From Fimbriimonadaceae bacterium (GTDB lineage: Bacteria; Armatimonadota; Fimbriimonadia; Fimbriimonadales; Fimbriimonadaceae), in contig JAHBTE010000001.1 in NCBI GenBank assembly GCA_019638675.1, positions 900,605 to 964,604 on the forward strand: a stretch of DNA of 64,000 bases, written 5' to 3'. Within the stretch, counting starts at the first letter, position 1. Each line of letters opens with the position of its first letter. This document shows, piece after piece, positions 25,133-34,399 of the stretch. A program made the translations under genes and the position numbers. The notes beneath the pieces are model-generated. The model ran no database searches. It worked only from the letters and a program-made list of their open reading frames with translations, and was not told the DNA's origin.

Positions 25133-25798
25133 ATGACTTGCATAACCTTGGCTTTCTTCACGTTAGCTTCAACACTGGCGAATCGCCCAGTTGATGAAGC
25201 TTACGCGTTGCAGTGGATGCCAACCAAAGGGCAATCCTTGAATATAGCAATGGAAATCCGAGGCATGGAAGGCGGTCAGCCACTTTCTATTGATGCCGCG
25301 GTGAAGCAAACCGTTGACTCTGTCTCAAAAGAGGGTTACCAAATGACAAGTGAAAGCCTTGGTGCACTGGTTCGGATAGGTGGTCAAGAGATTCGTGATG
25401 ATCGTAAGACCAAAACCGTTGTGAAGTATTTCCCGAACGGAGCCGTGAAGGAATTCGGCAAGACCGACGACAAGGGTGAATCGATGCGTGTTGCGGTGGC
25501 TACCCGGTTTATTGCCCCCTCGGTGCCCACCAAGGTCGGAGATGGCTGGCTTTATGTGTATCCCGAAAAAGGCGATTTCCCCGGCGCTCGCATGAGCTTT
25601 TCGCTGAAATCTGTTGAAGACGGAATCGCAACCGTGACGTTCATTTTTGGTTCCGATCGAAGGGAACGACCTTACGTTGGTCGCGGCACCTGGAAGATTG
25701 ATGCAAAAACCGGGCTATGGATCAGCCTAGAAGCAACCATCGAAGCGTGGCTGGATGGCGGTAAAGCTCCTGGCACGATCAAAATGACACACAGCTAG
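25133..25798 (+). CDS. Small secreted protein, unknown function
   Basis: A 221-residue protein with a short signal peptide (MTCITLAFFTLASTLA). The mature part is beta-rich, with VGDGWLYVYPEKGD followed by GRGTWKIDAKTGLWISLEATIEAW, the pattern of lipocalin-like or DUF6263-like secreted proteins. It shares the 'VGDxW' feature with the larger protein at 17982. No catalytic motif is evident. Its stop overlaps the convergent coaBC gene by 4 bases and its start is 67 bases from the divergent propeller-like protein gene. Confidence 0.68.
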   Translation: MTCITLAFFTLASTLANRPVDEAYALQWMPTKGQSLNIAMEIRGMEGGQPLSIDAAVKQTVDSVSKEGYQMTSESLGALVRIGGQEIRDDRKTKTVVKYFPNGAVKEFGKTDDKGESMRVAVATRFIAPSVPTKVGDGWLYVYPEKGDFPGARMSFSLKSVEDGIATVTFIFGSDRRERPYVGRGTWKIDAKTGLWISLEATIEAWLDGGKAPGTIKMTHS

Positions 25799-26973
25799 GC
25801 TTCGGCAAGGGTTTTGAGCAACCAAAGCGAACAGGCCAGCTTTGATTGCTTGCCCGATTCGTAAGTTTTTCCATCGGCGGTGATGAGAGTGAGTTCATTT
25901 TCATCACTTCCGAAACCAATATCGGAGCGGGAAATATCGTTTAGAGCAATTGCAGAAACGCCTTTACGCCGCATTTTTTCGGCGGCATATTCCGTATCTG
26001 CCGATGGCTCTGCCGCAAAAGCGATGACCTTTTTATCCGGGAACTCTTTAGCCAGCGTTCCAATAATATCAGGGTTCGGAGTGAGAGTGATTTGGATATC
26101 TTCACTTGAACGCCGGAGTTTTGTATTCGATGGCTGTGCAACCGAATAATCAGCCACTGCGGCTAGACCAATGATCCAATCTGCCTTATCTGCATGCCTT
26201 TGAGCGGCCTTCAACATCTCGTTTGCGGTGACGACTGGCACCAGTTGGATATCTGGCGGAGTGAGTAAATCAGTTGGGCCAGAAACCAAAACTACATCTG
26301 CTCCAAGCAGGCGTGCGGCGCGTGCCATTGCTAATCCCATCTTTCCGCTCGAACGGTTCGAAATGTATCGAACTGTATCAATCGGTTCTTGAGTTGGCCC
26401 AGAAGTGATGAGAATGGTTTTGCCTTCAAGGAGTTTCGATTGGTTCAAAAACTCAAGGGACTCTCGCAAGATGTGAGCGTTGTTCGCGAGCTTTCCTTGC
26501 CCGTTTTCGCCGCAAGCGACTTCGCCTTCGGTTGGTTCGACTATTTGCACTCCTCGGTTGGAGAGCTTCTTGAGCGATGCTTGCGTTTCCGGGTGGTTGT
26601 ACATCGAAGGGTTCATCGCCGGCGCAATCAGAATCGGTGCGGTGGACGCAAGCAAGATTGTGGTCAGCATGTCGTCACCAACCCCGTTTGCGATCCTATT
26701 AATCGTATTAGCGGTTGCCGGGGCGACGACGATCAGATCTGCGGCACGTGCCCAATCAATGTGAGCCATACGGCCAGCTACAGGTTCTTCAAATGTATCG
26801 GTGAGGCATGGCTGACCAGTGAGTGCTTCAAATAAAGCGGGTTGAACAAAATTACTTGCGGCGTCGGTTAAGCAAACCCGAACTGTGTGCCCGGCGCGCA
26901 TAAAATCACGAGCTAAGTCACAAGCGCGGTACGCGGCGACGCTTCCGCTCACCCCTAAGACGATGTTTGACAT
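25795..26973 (-). CDS. coaBC: Bifunctional phosphopantothenoylcysteine decarboxylase/synthetase
   Basis: A 392-residue fusion enzyme for two steps of coenzyme A synthesis. The N-terminal CoaC flavoprotein half (1-180) begins VLGVSGSVAAYRA, has the active-site His in HIDWARAADL, PAMNPSMY, and the reactive Cys in ACGENGQGKLA. The C-terminal CoaB half starts LITSGPTQEPIDTVRYISN and contains the nucleotide-site residues of SSGKMG and AVADY. Length is usual. It overlaps the upstream gmk gene by 19 bases, giving the common bacterial order gmk-coaBC (rpoZ is missing between them). Confidence 0.95.
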   Translation of the reverse strand: MSNIVLGVSGSVAAYRACDLARDFMRAGHTVRVCLTDAASNFVQPALFEALTGQPCLTDTFEEPVAGRMAHIDWARAADLIVVAPATANTINRIANGVGDDMLTTILLASTAPILIAPAMNPSMYNHPETQASLKKLSNRGVQIVEPTEGEVACGENGQGKLANNAHILRESLEFLNQSKLLEGKTILITSGPTQEPIDTVRYISNRSSGKMGLAMARAARLLGADVVLVSGPTDLLTPPDIQLVPVVTANEMLKAAQRHADKADWIIGLAAVADYSVAQPSNTKLRRSSEDIQITLTPNPDIIGTLAKEFPDKKVIAFAAEPSADTEYAAEKMRRKGVSAIALNDISRSDIGFGSDENELTLITADGKTYESGKQSKLACSLWLLKTLAEA

Positions 26974-27530
26974 ACTTCCTCCTTGATTTGTCGAAGTTTA
27001 GCCACACAATTTTCTACGGTGTCATTGACTATTTGATATTGATAGTGAGGCGCTTGGTCGATTTCCTGTTGAGCGTTTTTTAGCCGTTTGATCAATTTTT
27101 CTTTATCTTCGGTGCCGCGATCAGTTAGCCGACGTTCAAGTTCTTCCCAACTGGGCGGCAGGATGAATACAGAGATGATGTCAGGGCGGAGTTGCATTAC
27201 GGTAAGCGCTCCTTGAACATCTATTTTGAGGATAGCGGTTTTGCCTTCGGCAACCATCCTCTCAAGATCAACCAAGGGTGTTGCATAGAAGTTGCCATGA
27301 ACCTCTTTGTGCTCTAGAAAGTAACTTTCGTCAGCCAGTTTTTTGAAATGTTCACGGCTGACGAAGTGATAATCAACTCCATCTACTTCACCTTCTCTTG
27401 GCGCACGAGTGGTGTAAGCAATGACTCGTTCAACCGTTTGGTCAATGAGTTTCCAAGCATCAATAACTGTATCTTTGCCGACTCCGGAAGGGCCGCTGAT
27501 GATCATGGCGAGTCCATGTTGGCTGTTCAT
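26955..27530 (-). CDS. gmk: Guanylate kinase
   Basis: A 191-residue enzyme that phosphorylates GMP to GDP with ATP. P-loop SGPSGVGKDTVI at 13-24, GMP-binding YTTRAPREGEVDGVDYHFV, and the lid region DRGTEDKEKLIKRL. A Lys-Asp replaces the more common Lys-Gly/Ser-Thr after the P-loop lysine, a tolerated variant. It overlaps yvcK by 4 bases and coaBC by 19 bases, so translational coupling along this operon is likely. Confidence 0.95.
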   Translation of the reverse strand: MNSQHGLAMIISGPSGVGKDTVIDAWKLIDQTVERVIAYTTRAPREGEVDGVDYHFVSREHFKKLADESYFLEHKEVHGNFYATPLVDLERMVAEGKTAILKIDVQGALTVMQLRPDIISVFILPPSWEELERRLTDRGTEDKEKLIKRLKNAQQEIDQAPHYQYQIVNDTVENCVAKLRQIKEEVCQTSS

Positions 27531-28849
27531 TTCTTTAATAAATCGATTAACCTGGCGGCTACACGCATCGGGTCGTGGCGAACATAATCCGATTCGCTCA
27601 TAAAGTTGCCCGGAACAGGCTTAAATCCCATCTGTTTGATCCGATCAGTGTCGGCAATCACCAATTCTTGACCCGATTCCTTGTACTTAGAAGCCAAGTC
27701 TTGGGTCGGAGGAGCGGTGTTCACGAGCACGTAATCAAAGACTCGGTTGGGAACGTTCGCTTGCAGAGCCATGACGTGCTCCGCCGCCGAAAAAGCGTCG
27801 CTCTCTCCGGATTGAGTCATTACGTTGCAGACATAAGCCTTAACGGCGTTGCTTTCATGAATTGCATCGGCAATGCCGGGTACGAGGAGATTGGGAACCA
27901 GGCTCGTGTAAACACTTCCGGGGCCAATAACAATCAAATCGGCTTCTTGAATTGCCTCAATCGCCATAGGGTGAGGCCGGGCATGAGAAGGGCTCAGATA
28001 AATGCGCTGAATCTTGAGAGATGATTCGACGATAGTCGTTTCGCCAACTAGCTCCACGTCTCCTTCCATCAACGCTTTTAGAACGACTTTTTCGGTAGTG
28101 GATGGAATGACGCGACCGCGGATCGCCAAAACCTCAGAGGCCAAGCTCAAAGCCTGGTCAAAATCGCCGTTTGCTTGTTCGACGAATCCAGCCAGGAGCA
28201 AGTTGCCGATAGAATGTCCACTCAGCGGGCCAGAAACCGATGAAAACCGATACTGGAACAGGTCGGTCATGCGCTTTTCCGCGTCGGCAAGGGCCACCAG
28301 GCAGTTCCGCATATCACCGGGAGGAATAATCCCAAGATCGCGGGAAAGCCGTCCACTGCTGCCACCGTCGTCGGTGACCGTGACCACCGCAGTAATGTTG
28401 CTGCTGTACTGCTTGAGCCCTCGCAAGAGAGTGCTTAAACCGGTTCCACCGCCTAACGCAACAATCCGTGGGCCACGGGCAAGTTGCTGACGCTTGAGGT
28501 ATCCAGTAACGAGTGCATTTCTACCGGGAGTTGCGGCAACACTTCCAAGTCGGCGGAAGAATCCTCGCAAACCGCGAAAGATTCCGTACCCGCCTGCACC
28601 CATCAAAACGCCGCCGATGAAGTGGGTAAACGGTCTGGCATCGGTGGTGCCAGTAATGTTTCTCGCAAAGTTATCCCAACTGTTGCCAATCCCCGTAAAA
28701 ATAGACTGCAAAACGTACTGAAAACTCATGTGAATGCCGAGCGCAAGCACAATCAGACTCGCAACGGCGAGGAGAACATATCTAAAAAGATCAGCCGTCG
28801 GGGCAAGCCAATTTTGTAGGCGGCGGCTAGTCTTTGTCTTTCTTTTCAT
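27527..28849 (-). CDS. yvcK: YvcK/CofD-family gluconeogenesis factor with N-terminal membrane helices
   Basis: About 440 residues. The C-terminal 320 residues are the YvcK/GlmR domain: ALGGGTGLSTLLRGLK, VTVTDDGGSSGRLS, PPGDMRNCL, SGHSIGNLLL and IGPGSVYTSLVPNLL. YvcK binds UDP-GlcNAc and couples carbon supply to cell-wall synthesis in Bacillus. The first 110 residues add two hydrophobic segments, so this protein is probably membrane-bound, as in some other phyla. The ATG at 28849 is preferred because it begins a basic stretch (MKRKTKTSRR) and leaves only a 23-base overlap with the holin-like gene; a start at 28906 would overlap by 80 bases. Confidence 0.92.
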   Translation of the reverse strand: MKRKTKTSRRLQNWLAPTADLFRYVLLAVASLIVLALGIHMSFQYVLQSIFTGIGNSWDNFARNITGTTDARPFTHFIGGVLMGAGGYGIFRGLRGFFRRLGSVAATPGRNALVTGYLKRQQLARGPRIVALGGGTGLSTLLRGLKQYSSNITAVVTVTDDGGSSGRLSRDLGIIPPGDMRNCLVALADAEKRMTDLFQYRFSSVSGPLSGHSIGNLLLAGFVEQANGDFDQALSLASEVLAIRGRVIPSTTEKVVLKALMEGDVELVGETTIVESSLKIQRIYLSPSHARPHPMAIEAIQEADLIVIGPGSVYTSLVPNLLVPGIADAIHESNAVKAYVCNVMTQSGESDAFSAAEHVMALQANVPNRVFDYVLVNTAPPTQDLASKYKESGQELVIADTDRIKQMGFKPVPGNFMSESDYVRHDPMRVAARLIDLLKK

Positions 28850-29213
28850 CAGGGACAAACACGCCGAGCACCGCCGAAATCGCGGAAACCAGCAGCGAAC
28901 CAACAAATGCCGCTAAAAAGCCGTTGACTTTAAAGCCCAAACCCATGCTTCCAACCGCCCAGAACAAGGCGGCATTGATGACCAGCGCGAACAAACCGAA
29001 GGTCATGCAGTTGAGGGGCAATGTCATGAGCTTGAGCAGCTTTCCGAGAGTTGCGTTGACGATTGCCAGCACGGCACTGCCGACAAAGAGCACCCCGATT
29101 CCGCCTGGAGTCGGGTCAACAATAATCGAATCCTTCATCACAAAACCAGTGAGGTACGAGGCAGCAATTATCGAAACAACCAGAACAACCCATCGAATAA
29201 CCAGAACTTTCAT
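28827..29213 (-). CDS. Phage holin 4 superfamily membrane protein (PF04020-like)
   Basis: About 128 residues with four hydrophobic segments, the pattern of the widespread 'phage holin family 4' proteins (YvlD-like) found in bacterial chromosomes and not implicated in lysis. The conserved central stretch LKLMTLPLNCMTFGLFALVINAALFWAVG is split across helices 2 and 3, and the C-terminus is charged (PDEKKDKD). AGAGG lies 6 bases before the ATG at 29213. It is the first gene of the run leading to yvcK, gmk and coaBC and is divergent from mutS. Confidence 0.85.
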   Translation of the reverse strand: MKVLVIRWVVLVVSIIAASYLTGFVMKDSIIVDPTPGGIGVLFVGSAVLAIVNATLGKLLKLMTLPLNCMTFGLFALVINAALFWAVGSMGLGFKVNGFLAAFVGSLLVSAISAVLGVFVPDEKKDKD

Positions 29214-29304
29214 GGCAAGCCTCTCGTATTTTAGCTGGTTCCGCAAACGAACTGTGGGGTGGAGTAAAGACTCGCTTCAGAATTCGACATACTGAACAGA
29301 GTTC

Positions 29305-31869
29305 ATGAAGGCTCAAACCCCCATGTTGCAGCAATACTTCCGGGCGAAAGAAGCTCATCCGGGAGTTTTGTTGGCGATGCGGGTTGGAGATTTCTATGAA
29401 TTCTACGGCGAGGATGCGGAAACTGCCGCCGCCGCAGTGGAAATCACCCTCACAGGGCGGGAAGACGGCAGCAATGGCCGGATCGCGATGGCCGGAGTGC
29501 CATTCCACTCGGTAGAAAAATATCTTGCCCGCTTGGTCAAAGCAGGCTACAAGGTCGCGCTCTGCGACCAAGTTGAAGACCCGAAACAAGCAAAAGGGCT
29601 TGTCCGCCGTGAAGTGACTCGCGTTCTGACTTCGGGAACGCTAATCGAAGAATCAATGCTCACTCCCGGAGCAAATAACTTTTTGGCGGCGCTTTGTATT
29701 CTTGATGGCAAGGCAGGGATCGCCACCTTAGATTCTTCGACTGGCGAGTTCATGGTCACTGAGTTTGAGGGTGAAGCAACGAGCGACCGAGTGTTACAAG
29801 AACTTGCGCGGTTGATGCCCGCCGAACTTTTGTTTTCGCAAAAGCAAAGCGCGGGAATTGAAGAAACGATTTCTAAAGGTCTGGGTGTGATCACAACTGA
29901 TCGAGATCAGCCAGATGCGAGGAGAGCTGATCGCGCTCTCCGCGAGCAGTTTGGCGTTACACACCTCGGCGGGTTTGGACTAGATGATAAACCGGGAGCA
30001 GCAATCGCCGCAAGCATGGTGCTGGATTACGCCAAGCACAACGGACTTGGCCTCGCCCATGTCAACGGCGTGGCTTGGTATTCCACCGACGGCTTTATGC
30101 AACTTGACCCAAGCTCGCGGAGGAGTTTGGAACTCACGCAAAACCTCGCGGATGGATCGCGCAAAAATACGCTCCTCAGTGTTTTGGATGACACGGTCAC
30201 AACCATGGGTGCGCGCCTCCTGCGCCGCTGGATTGAACAGCCGTTGCTCGACGTTGAGATGATCCGTTCTCGCCAGGGTGCGGTAGAACGGTTTACCAAT
30301 CATGTATTGGTTCGATCTGACTTAAGAGCGGCCCTTAAAAAGATTTCTGACATCGAACGAAGTGTCAGCCGGTGCGCTTCTGGCTTAGCATCTCCACGGG
30401 ATTTGCTCGGCTTGAGGGATTCCTTAGATGCTTTGCCGTTGGTGGACGACGCTCTGCGCAAAGTTGCGCTTGAACACCTCAAAGATCTCCGCGCAGAATT
30501 TGACCTTCACCGCGAACTTGCTGATTTGCTCCGCCGGTCGGTTGCGGACACAGCTCCGTTATCCGCTAGGGAAGGAGGAGTCATTCAAGCGGGCTACGAC
30601 CTGGAACTGGATGAACTCCGCTCGCTCGCCCGTGATGGAAAGGGATATATCGCGAAACTCGAAGCGCAGGAACGAGCGGCAACTGGCATCGACCGCTTAA
30701 AGGTGGGATATAACTCGGTTTTTGGTTATTACCTAGAAGTCGGGCGATCTCATGCAGATCAAGTTCCGGCGCATTACATCCGCAAACAAACGCTTGCCAA
30801 CGCCGAGCGGTACATCACGGCTGAACTTAAAGATCACGAGTCGGCAGTTTTGGGAGCGGAAGAAAAAGCGGCTGATCTTGAGTACGAATTGTTCTGCAGG
30901 CTACGGAACCAAATCACCGTAGCTGGGGCATCGCTTTTGAAAACGGCAAGGGTGATTACTGAACTTGACGTGCTTTGCTCGCTCGCAGAGGTCGCTCTCG
31001 CACGTGGTTACGTGAAGCCCGAAATCGTTGACGAAGACGTTTTAGAAGTCGAAGCTGGACGCCACCCGGTAGTGGATGTCGGCGTTGGCAGTTTTGTACC
31101 GAACGACCTCAATCTTGCGGAAGAAACCCGCCTGATCGTGCTCACGGGGCCAAACATGAGCGGAAAATCAACCTTCCTTCGGCAAGCGGCAATGATCGTA
31201 GTTCTCGCTCAGATCGGCTCATTTGTGCCCGCAACAAAATGCCGACTTGGGTTGTGCGACCGAGTCTTCACCCGTATTGGGGCAAAAGATGAAATTGCGC
31301 TTGGTCAGAGCACTTTCATGGTTGAAATGGTGGAGAGTGCCAACATCCTCAACAACGCCACCGCTCGGAGTTTGGTGGTGCTGGATGAAGTCGGACGCGG
31401 AACTTCTACTTACGATGGCCTTGCCATCGCTTGGGCGATGGTGGAGTATTTGGCAAGTGCTAGAGCCAAAACCCTTTTTGCCACCCACTATCACCAAATC
31501 AACCAGATCGCCGAACAAACAGCGGGAGTCGCGAACTTCCGTGTCGCCGTTGAAGAGCGTGGCGACCAAATCGTTTGGGCACACAAGGTTTTGCCGGGAG
31601 GAACCGATAAAAGCTACGGAATCCACGTTGCGAAAATGGCGGGAGTTCCACCGAGCGTTGTCCGCCGATCAGAGGAAGTTCTTGCCGCACTAGAAGGCAA
31701 AGATCAAGCTCCGGTTTCCGTTCCTGCGAACTTGCAGACGATGCAGATGACCCTTTTTGAAGAACAGCCTCACGCGGTAGTAGAGGCTTTGAAAGATTTA
31801 GATGTGAACCAACTTAGCCCGCTCGAAGCCTTGATGAAACTCGACGAGTGGAAGCGGTCGCTGAAATAA
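29305..31869 (+). CDS. mutS: DNA mismatch repair protein MutS
   Basis: An 854-residue MutS1 that recognises mismatches and small loops. The mismatch-reading Phe-x-Glu motif is in GDFYEFYGEDA near residue 32-36; connector, lever and clamp domains follow. The ATPase has Walker A TGPNMSGKST, Walker B VVLDEVGRGTSTYDG and the ATHYH switch. Length is typical of MutS1. It is divergent from the holin-like gene and convergent with the gene at 31871 (1 base between stops). No mutL is in the window. The palindrome GAACAGAGTTC immediately precedes the ATG. Confidence 0.96.
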   Translation: MKAQTPMLQQYFRAKEAHPGVLLAMRVGDFYEFYGEDAETAAAAVEITLTGREDGSNGRIAMAGVPFHSVEKYLARLVKAGYKVALCDQVEDPKQAKGLVRREVTRVLTSGTLIEESMLTPGANNFLAALCILDGKAGIATLDSSTGEFMVTEFEGEATSDRVLQELARLMPAELLFSQKQSAGIEETISKGLGVITTDRDQPDARRADRALREQFGVTHLGGFGLDDKPGAAIAASMVLDYAKHNGLGLAHVNGVAWYSTDGFMQLDPSSRRSLELTQNLADGSRKNTLLSVLDDTVTTMGARLLRRWIEQPLLDVEMIRSRQGAVERFTNHVLVRSDLRAALKKISDIERSVSRCASGLASPRDLLGLRDSLDALPLVDDALRKVALEHLKDLRAEFDLHRELADLLRRSVADTAPLSAREGGVIQAGYDLELDELRSLARDGKGYIAKLEAQERAATGIDRLKVGYNSVFGYYLEVGRSHADQVPAHYIRKQTLANAERYITAELKDHESAVLGAEEKAADLEYELFCRLRNQITVAGASLLKTARVITELDVLCSLAEVALARGYVKPEIVDEDVLEVEAGRHPVVDVGVGSFVPNDLNLAEETRLIVLTGPNMSGKSTFLRQAAMIVVLAQIGSFVPATKCRLGLCDRVFTRIGAKDEIALGQSTFMVEMVESANILNNATARSLVVLDEVGRGTSTYDGLAIAWAMVEYLASARAKTLFATHYHQINQIAEQTAGVANFRVAVEERGDQIVWAHKVLPGGTDKSYGIHVAKMAGVPPSVVRRSEEVLAALEGKDQAPVSVPANLQTMQMTLFEEQPHAVVEALKDLDVNQLSPLEALMKLDEWKRSLK

Positions 31870-31870
31870 C

Positions 31871-32650
31871 TTAGTAACTCACGTCAACTGTTTGGCGGTC
31901 TGTGCTTTGAGTCGGATTTTCGAGCAGAGGATCAACACCGCGAGCCTTTGCGTCATCCAACACATGATCAACACTGGCGAGCCGGAGTTTTTCATCGTTC
32001 ACGGCTTCTCGGGCTCGGTCAGAAGAATGTGGCCCGAACTCAGCAAGTCGTTGCAAGGCTAACAGAACGCCGTTTTGACCGACGATCTGCGATTTCACTA
32101 CTCCAAAGGCCTGCCGGACAAGGGGAGGATCGTTTGACCGATAGTCGTGCATTCGCGTGTTTTGCGTGTAAGCAGAAATTGCCGATTGGGCAAATGCGCT
32201 GATCGGTCGCCCAGAAAGATAATGCTGGTTCACATTAAACAGAGGTTCGCCATTGACCTCTGCGTGGCTGATAATATCCTTTGCTGCTCCGGATGCGCTC
32301 CGAATCAAACGTTGATTGGAACGGTTGCTGACAGGCCCAAGTGGAGTTTGCGCAAGGGTTGTGACCACTGATTCCAGAAGGTCGGTGAGCTGACCAATCG
32401 TGCTTTTGAATGCCCAAATCTTATCAAGAGAGTTCTGTAACTGGAGAATACGGGCGTCGAACTGTTCCTTCGATTCACCCAAAGGCATGAAACCACGTTC
32501 AAAATTTTGGTTTGGGTCACGGTCACTCGAAGGCTTTTGACTAGATGGGGACTCGTTAACCCGCCCTGCTTGCTGAGCGTGAAGGCTCACCAAGAGCGGA
32601 CTTTGAATAGCCGCAGGCGCAATATGGTCGTTGCTGACTCGGGTTTCCAT
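31871..32650 (-). CDS. Uncharacterised helical protein, faintly flagellin-like
   Basis: A 259-residue protein without signal peptide or membrane segment. The first 55 residues are polar and probably disordered; residues 60-110 and 190-240 form amphipathic helices. The phrase AEVNGEPLFNV and a C-terminal helix with NDEKLRLASVDHVLDDAKARG faintly recall the NG-LF and SRI-D-D-A patterns of flagellin-type proteins, but conserved flagellin residues are not clear and no flagellar genes are near. Base composition is like the neighbours. Convergent with mutS. I do not assign a function. Confidence 0.5.
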   Translation of the reverse strand: METRVSNDHIAPAAIQSPLLVSLHAQQAGRVNESPSSQKPSSDRDPNQNFERGFMPLGESKEQFDARILQLQNSLDKIWAFKSTIGQLTDLLESVVTTLAQTPLGPVSNRSNQRLIRSASGAAKDIISHAEVNGEPLFNVNQHYLSGRPISAFAQSAISAYTQNTRMHDYRSNDPPLVRQAFGVVKSQIVGQNGVLLALQRLAEFGPHSSDRAREAVNDEKLRLASVDHVLDDAKARGVDPLLENPTQSTDRQTVDVSY

Positions 32651-32749
32651 CTAAAAAATCAACGGTGGAGACACAGTTGCCTCAAAGATGTTGTTCCCGA
32701 GGGAGCTTAGGAAATTAGCAGTGAGTTTGCTAGGGTTTGAGGCGAAAAC

Positions 32750-34288
32750 TTACTGAATTAGTCGCACTTTTTGCCAGAAATCCTTGACAGGAATCTTGAG
32801 CCCTCGGGCGATGGAAATTGGGGCATCGGCTTCTTCTGGCACGGCGTATTTGTGGTCTAACCGGGTGATTTCTTCTATAGAATCAAAATCTCGGCGGAGG
32901 TTTGGCCCGATTTCGCCGATGATGATGAGGGTTTGCCCATCCCAATCTCCCGGCCCCCAAATCCAGTAATTGTTGTGCCGACCAATGACTTTCAGGCCTT
33001 CGATGTCACGGCTGTAGAAAGAAACCGCAGCGGATTCTCCGTAGTTTTGCCCGTAGATTGGAGTGCGGAGGCGTTCTTCTTCGGGCAAAGAAAACCACAC
33101 TTTTTCCGCCGCCTCTGCCATTTCTGGCCAGCCGAACATATCGCCGAATCCTTGCAATGGATTCTTGGCTCCTTTTTCTGCGGGCGGCGGCTTGATTGGA
33201 CTGATGTCGGCAATTTCAATTACCACTGGTGGTGGCAAGAGTGGGAGCGCGAGCGACAGTGTAAATGCCATCAGCAGAACAGTGATGCTAGTGTAGGAAA
33301 TAACCCGAGTTTTCGATCTTGCCAGCCAATCGGCAAGCCAAATCGCGCCGATCGGGGCGACAAATACGTAAGCAGGGGCGATGTAATTCTCACGAGCGCG
33401 CTGGGTGACAAAGAGAATGATGAGAACCATCAAGTAGGGGATCGCTATCCCGCGATACTGCGGATTTCGAACCGCTAAGATGATGCCAGCAATCCACATT
33501 ACGCTCAGGGCCGGATTGGTAACCACGATTTGCAGTCCAACCATGATGTGGGGAGGCAATGGCACCATTTTGTTCATCGCCGCGTTTTTGATGAATTCCC
33601 GGGTGATCCAGTCGTGTTCCTGTTGCCAAATAAAGTGGGGTGCAAACAGTAAGGCGGCAATTCCTAGCCCAGCCCACGGAAGAACGCTTTTTAACTCATC
33701 TCGCCGAGGCGTTGTCAGGGTAGCTAAGGCAATTCCAGTTACGAGCCACGCTCCACTTAGCTTGTTGAGCAATGCAAGCCCGCAAAAGAATCCAACCCAG
33801 AGCCACAGTTTTCGATTTGCTTGAGCCGAAATCCAGCAGAGAGCTGCCGCCGCCCACAAACAGATATCGATTCCGTTCATCGAATATAGGTGGCTGACCA
33901 CCGCGTAAACCGGAGCCAATCCGGCGAATGAGGCGGCGAGGAATTGCGCCCACCGATTACCACCTAGTTTGTAAGCCACCAGCCCATAGAGGATGGGTGA
34001 AATACATCCGACTAGAATTCCTGGAAGCCGCACAACCCACAGTGCTTCTCCCAAAAAAGTCGTGAACAGCTTGAGCACAGCTACGGAAAGGGGCGGGTGG
34101 TCAACATATCCCCAATCAAAATGCCGCGCACATTCCAGATAATAAAGCTCGTCGCGGAAGTAGCCGTAGCCACCAATACAAAGCAGGTGGAGAATAAAAG
34201 TCACCGCCGCAATTCCTAGCAAAGAAGGCCAATGCGGTGACCCTCCGGCTGAATTCGATATGGGGGCTTGGGGGGTGGCCTGCTCCAT
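32750..34288 (-). CDS. GT39/GT83 family membrane glycosyltransferase (ArnT/PMT-like)
   Basis: A 512-residue multi-spanning GT-C enzyme. The first periplasmic loop has the diagnostic RDELYYLECARHFDWGYVDHPPL, with the acidic catalytic residue and the DHPP motif, followed by about ten helices and a C-terminal soluble domain. Such enzymes move a sugar from a polyprenyl-phosphate carrier to lipid A, protein or another glycolipid in the periplasm. The acceptor is unknown. The ATG at 34288 precedes a short polar N-terminus; an in-frame TTG at 34354 would extend it by 22 residues without a family match. Divergent from the LpxH-like operon, which supports an envelope role. Confidence 0.82.
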   Translation of the reverse strand: MEQATPQAPISNSAGGSPHWPSLLGIAAVTFILHLLCIGGYGYFRDELYYLECARHFDWGYVDHPPLSVAVLKLFTTFLGEALWVVRLPGILVGCISPILYGLVAYKLGGNRWAQFLAASFAGLAPVYAVVSHLYSMNGIDICLWAAAALCWISAQANRKLWLWVGFFCGLALLNKLSGAWLVTGIALATLTTPRRDELKSVLPWAGLGIAALLFAPHFIWQQEHDWITREFIKNAAMNKMVPLPPHIMVGLQIVVTNPALSVMWIAGIILAVRNPQYRGIAIPYLMVLIILFVTQRARENYIAPAYVFVAPIGAIWLADWLARSKTRVISYTSITVLLMAFTLSLALPLLPPPVVIEIADISPIKPPPAEKGAKNPLQGFGDMFGWPEMAEAAEKVWFSLPEEERLRTPIYGQNYGESAAVSFYSRDIEGLKVIGRHNNYWIWGPGDWDGQTLIIIGEIGPNLRRDFDSIEEITRLDHKYAVPEEADAPISIARGLKIPVKDFWQKVRLIQ

Positions 34289-34399
34289 TGCGGGTTTGAA
34301 TTGGCAGATAATACTTGAGCACCTTGCCAGACGACTAGACCATTGAATCCACAAAATTACTAATCGCGTACAATAGGCTGGGGAAACGCCCGGCTATTC

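Noticed and set aside
29294-29304. GAACAGAGTTC palindrome just before the mutS ATG as a LexA box
   Set aside because: It has a 3-base centre, not the 4-base centre of the Gram-positive box, it does not match the palindrome at lexA, and mutS is usually not an SOS gene.
31223-31693. Alternative-frame open reading inside mutS (156 codons)
   Set aside because: It overlaps the MutS ATPase motifs and has no independent start signals.
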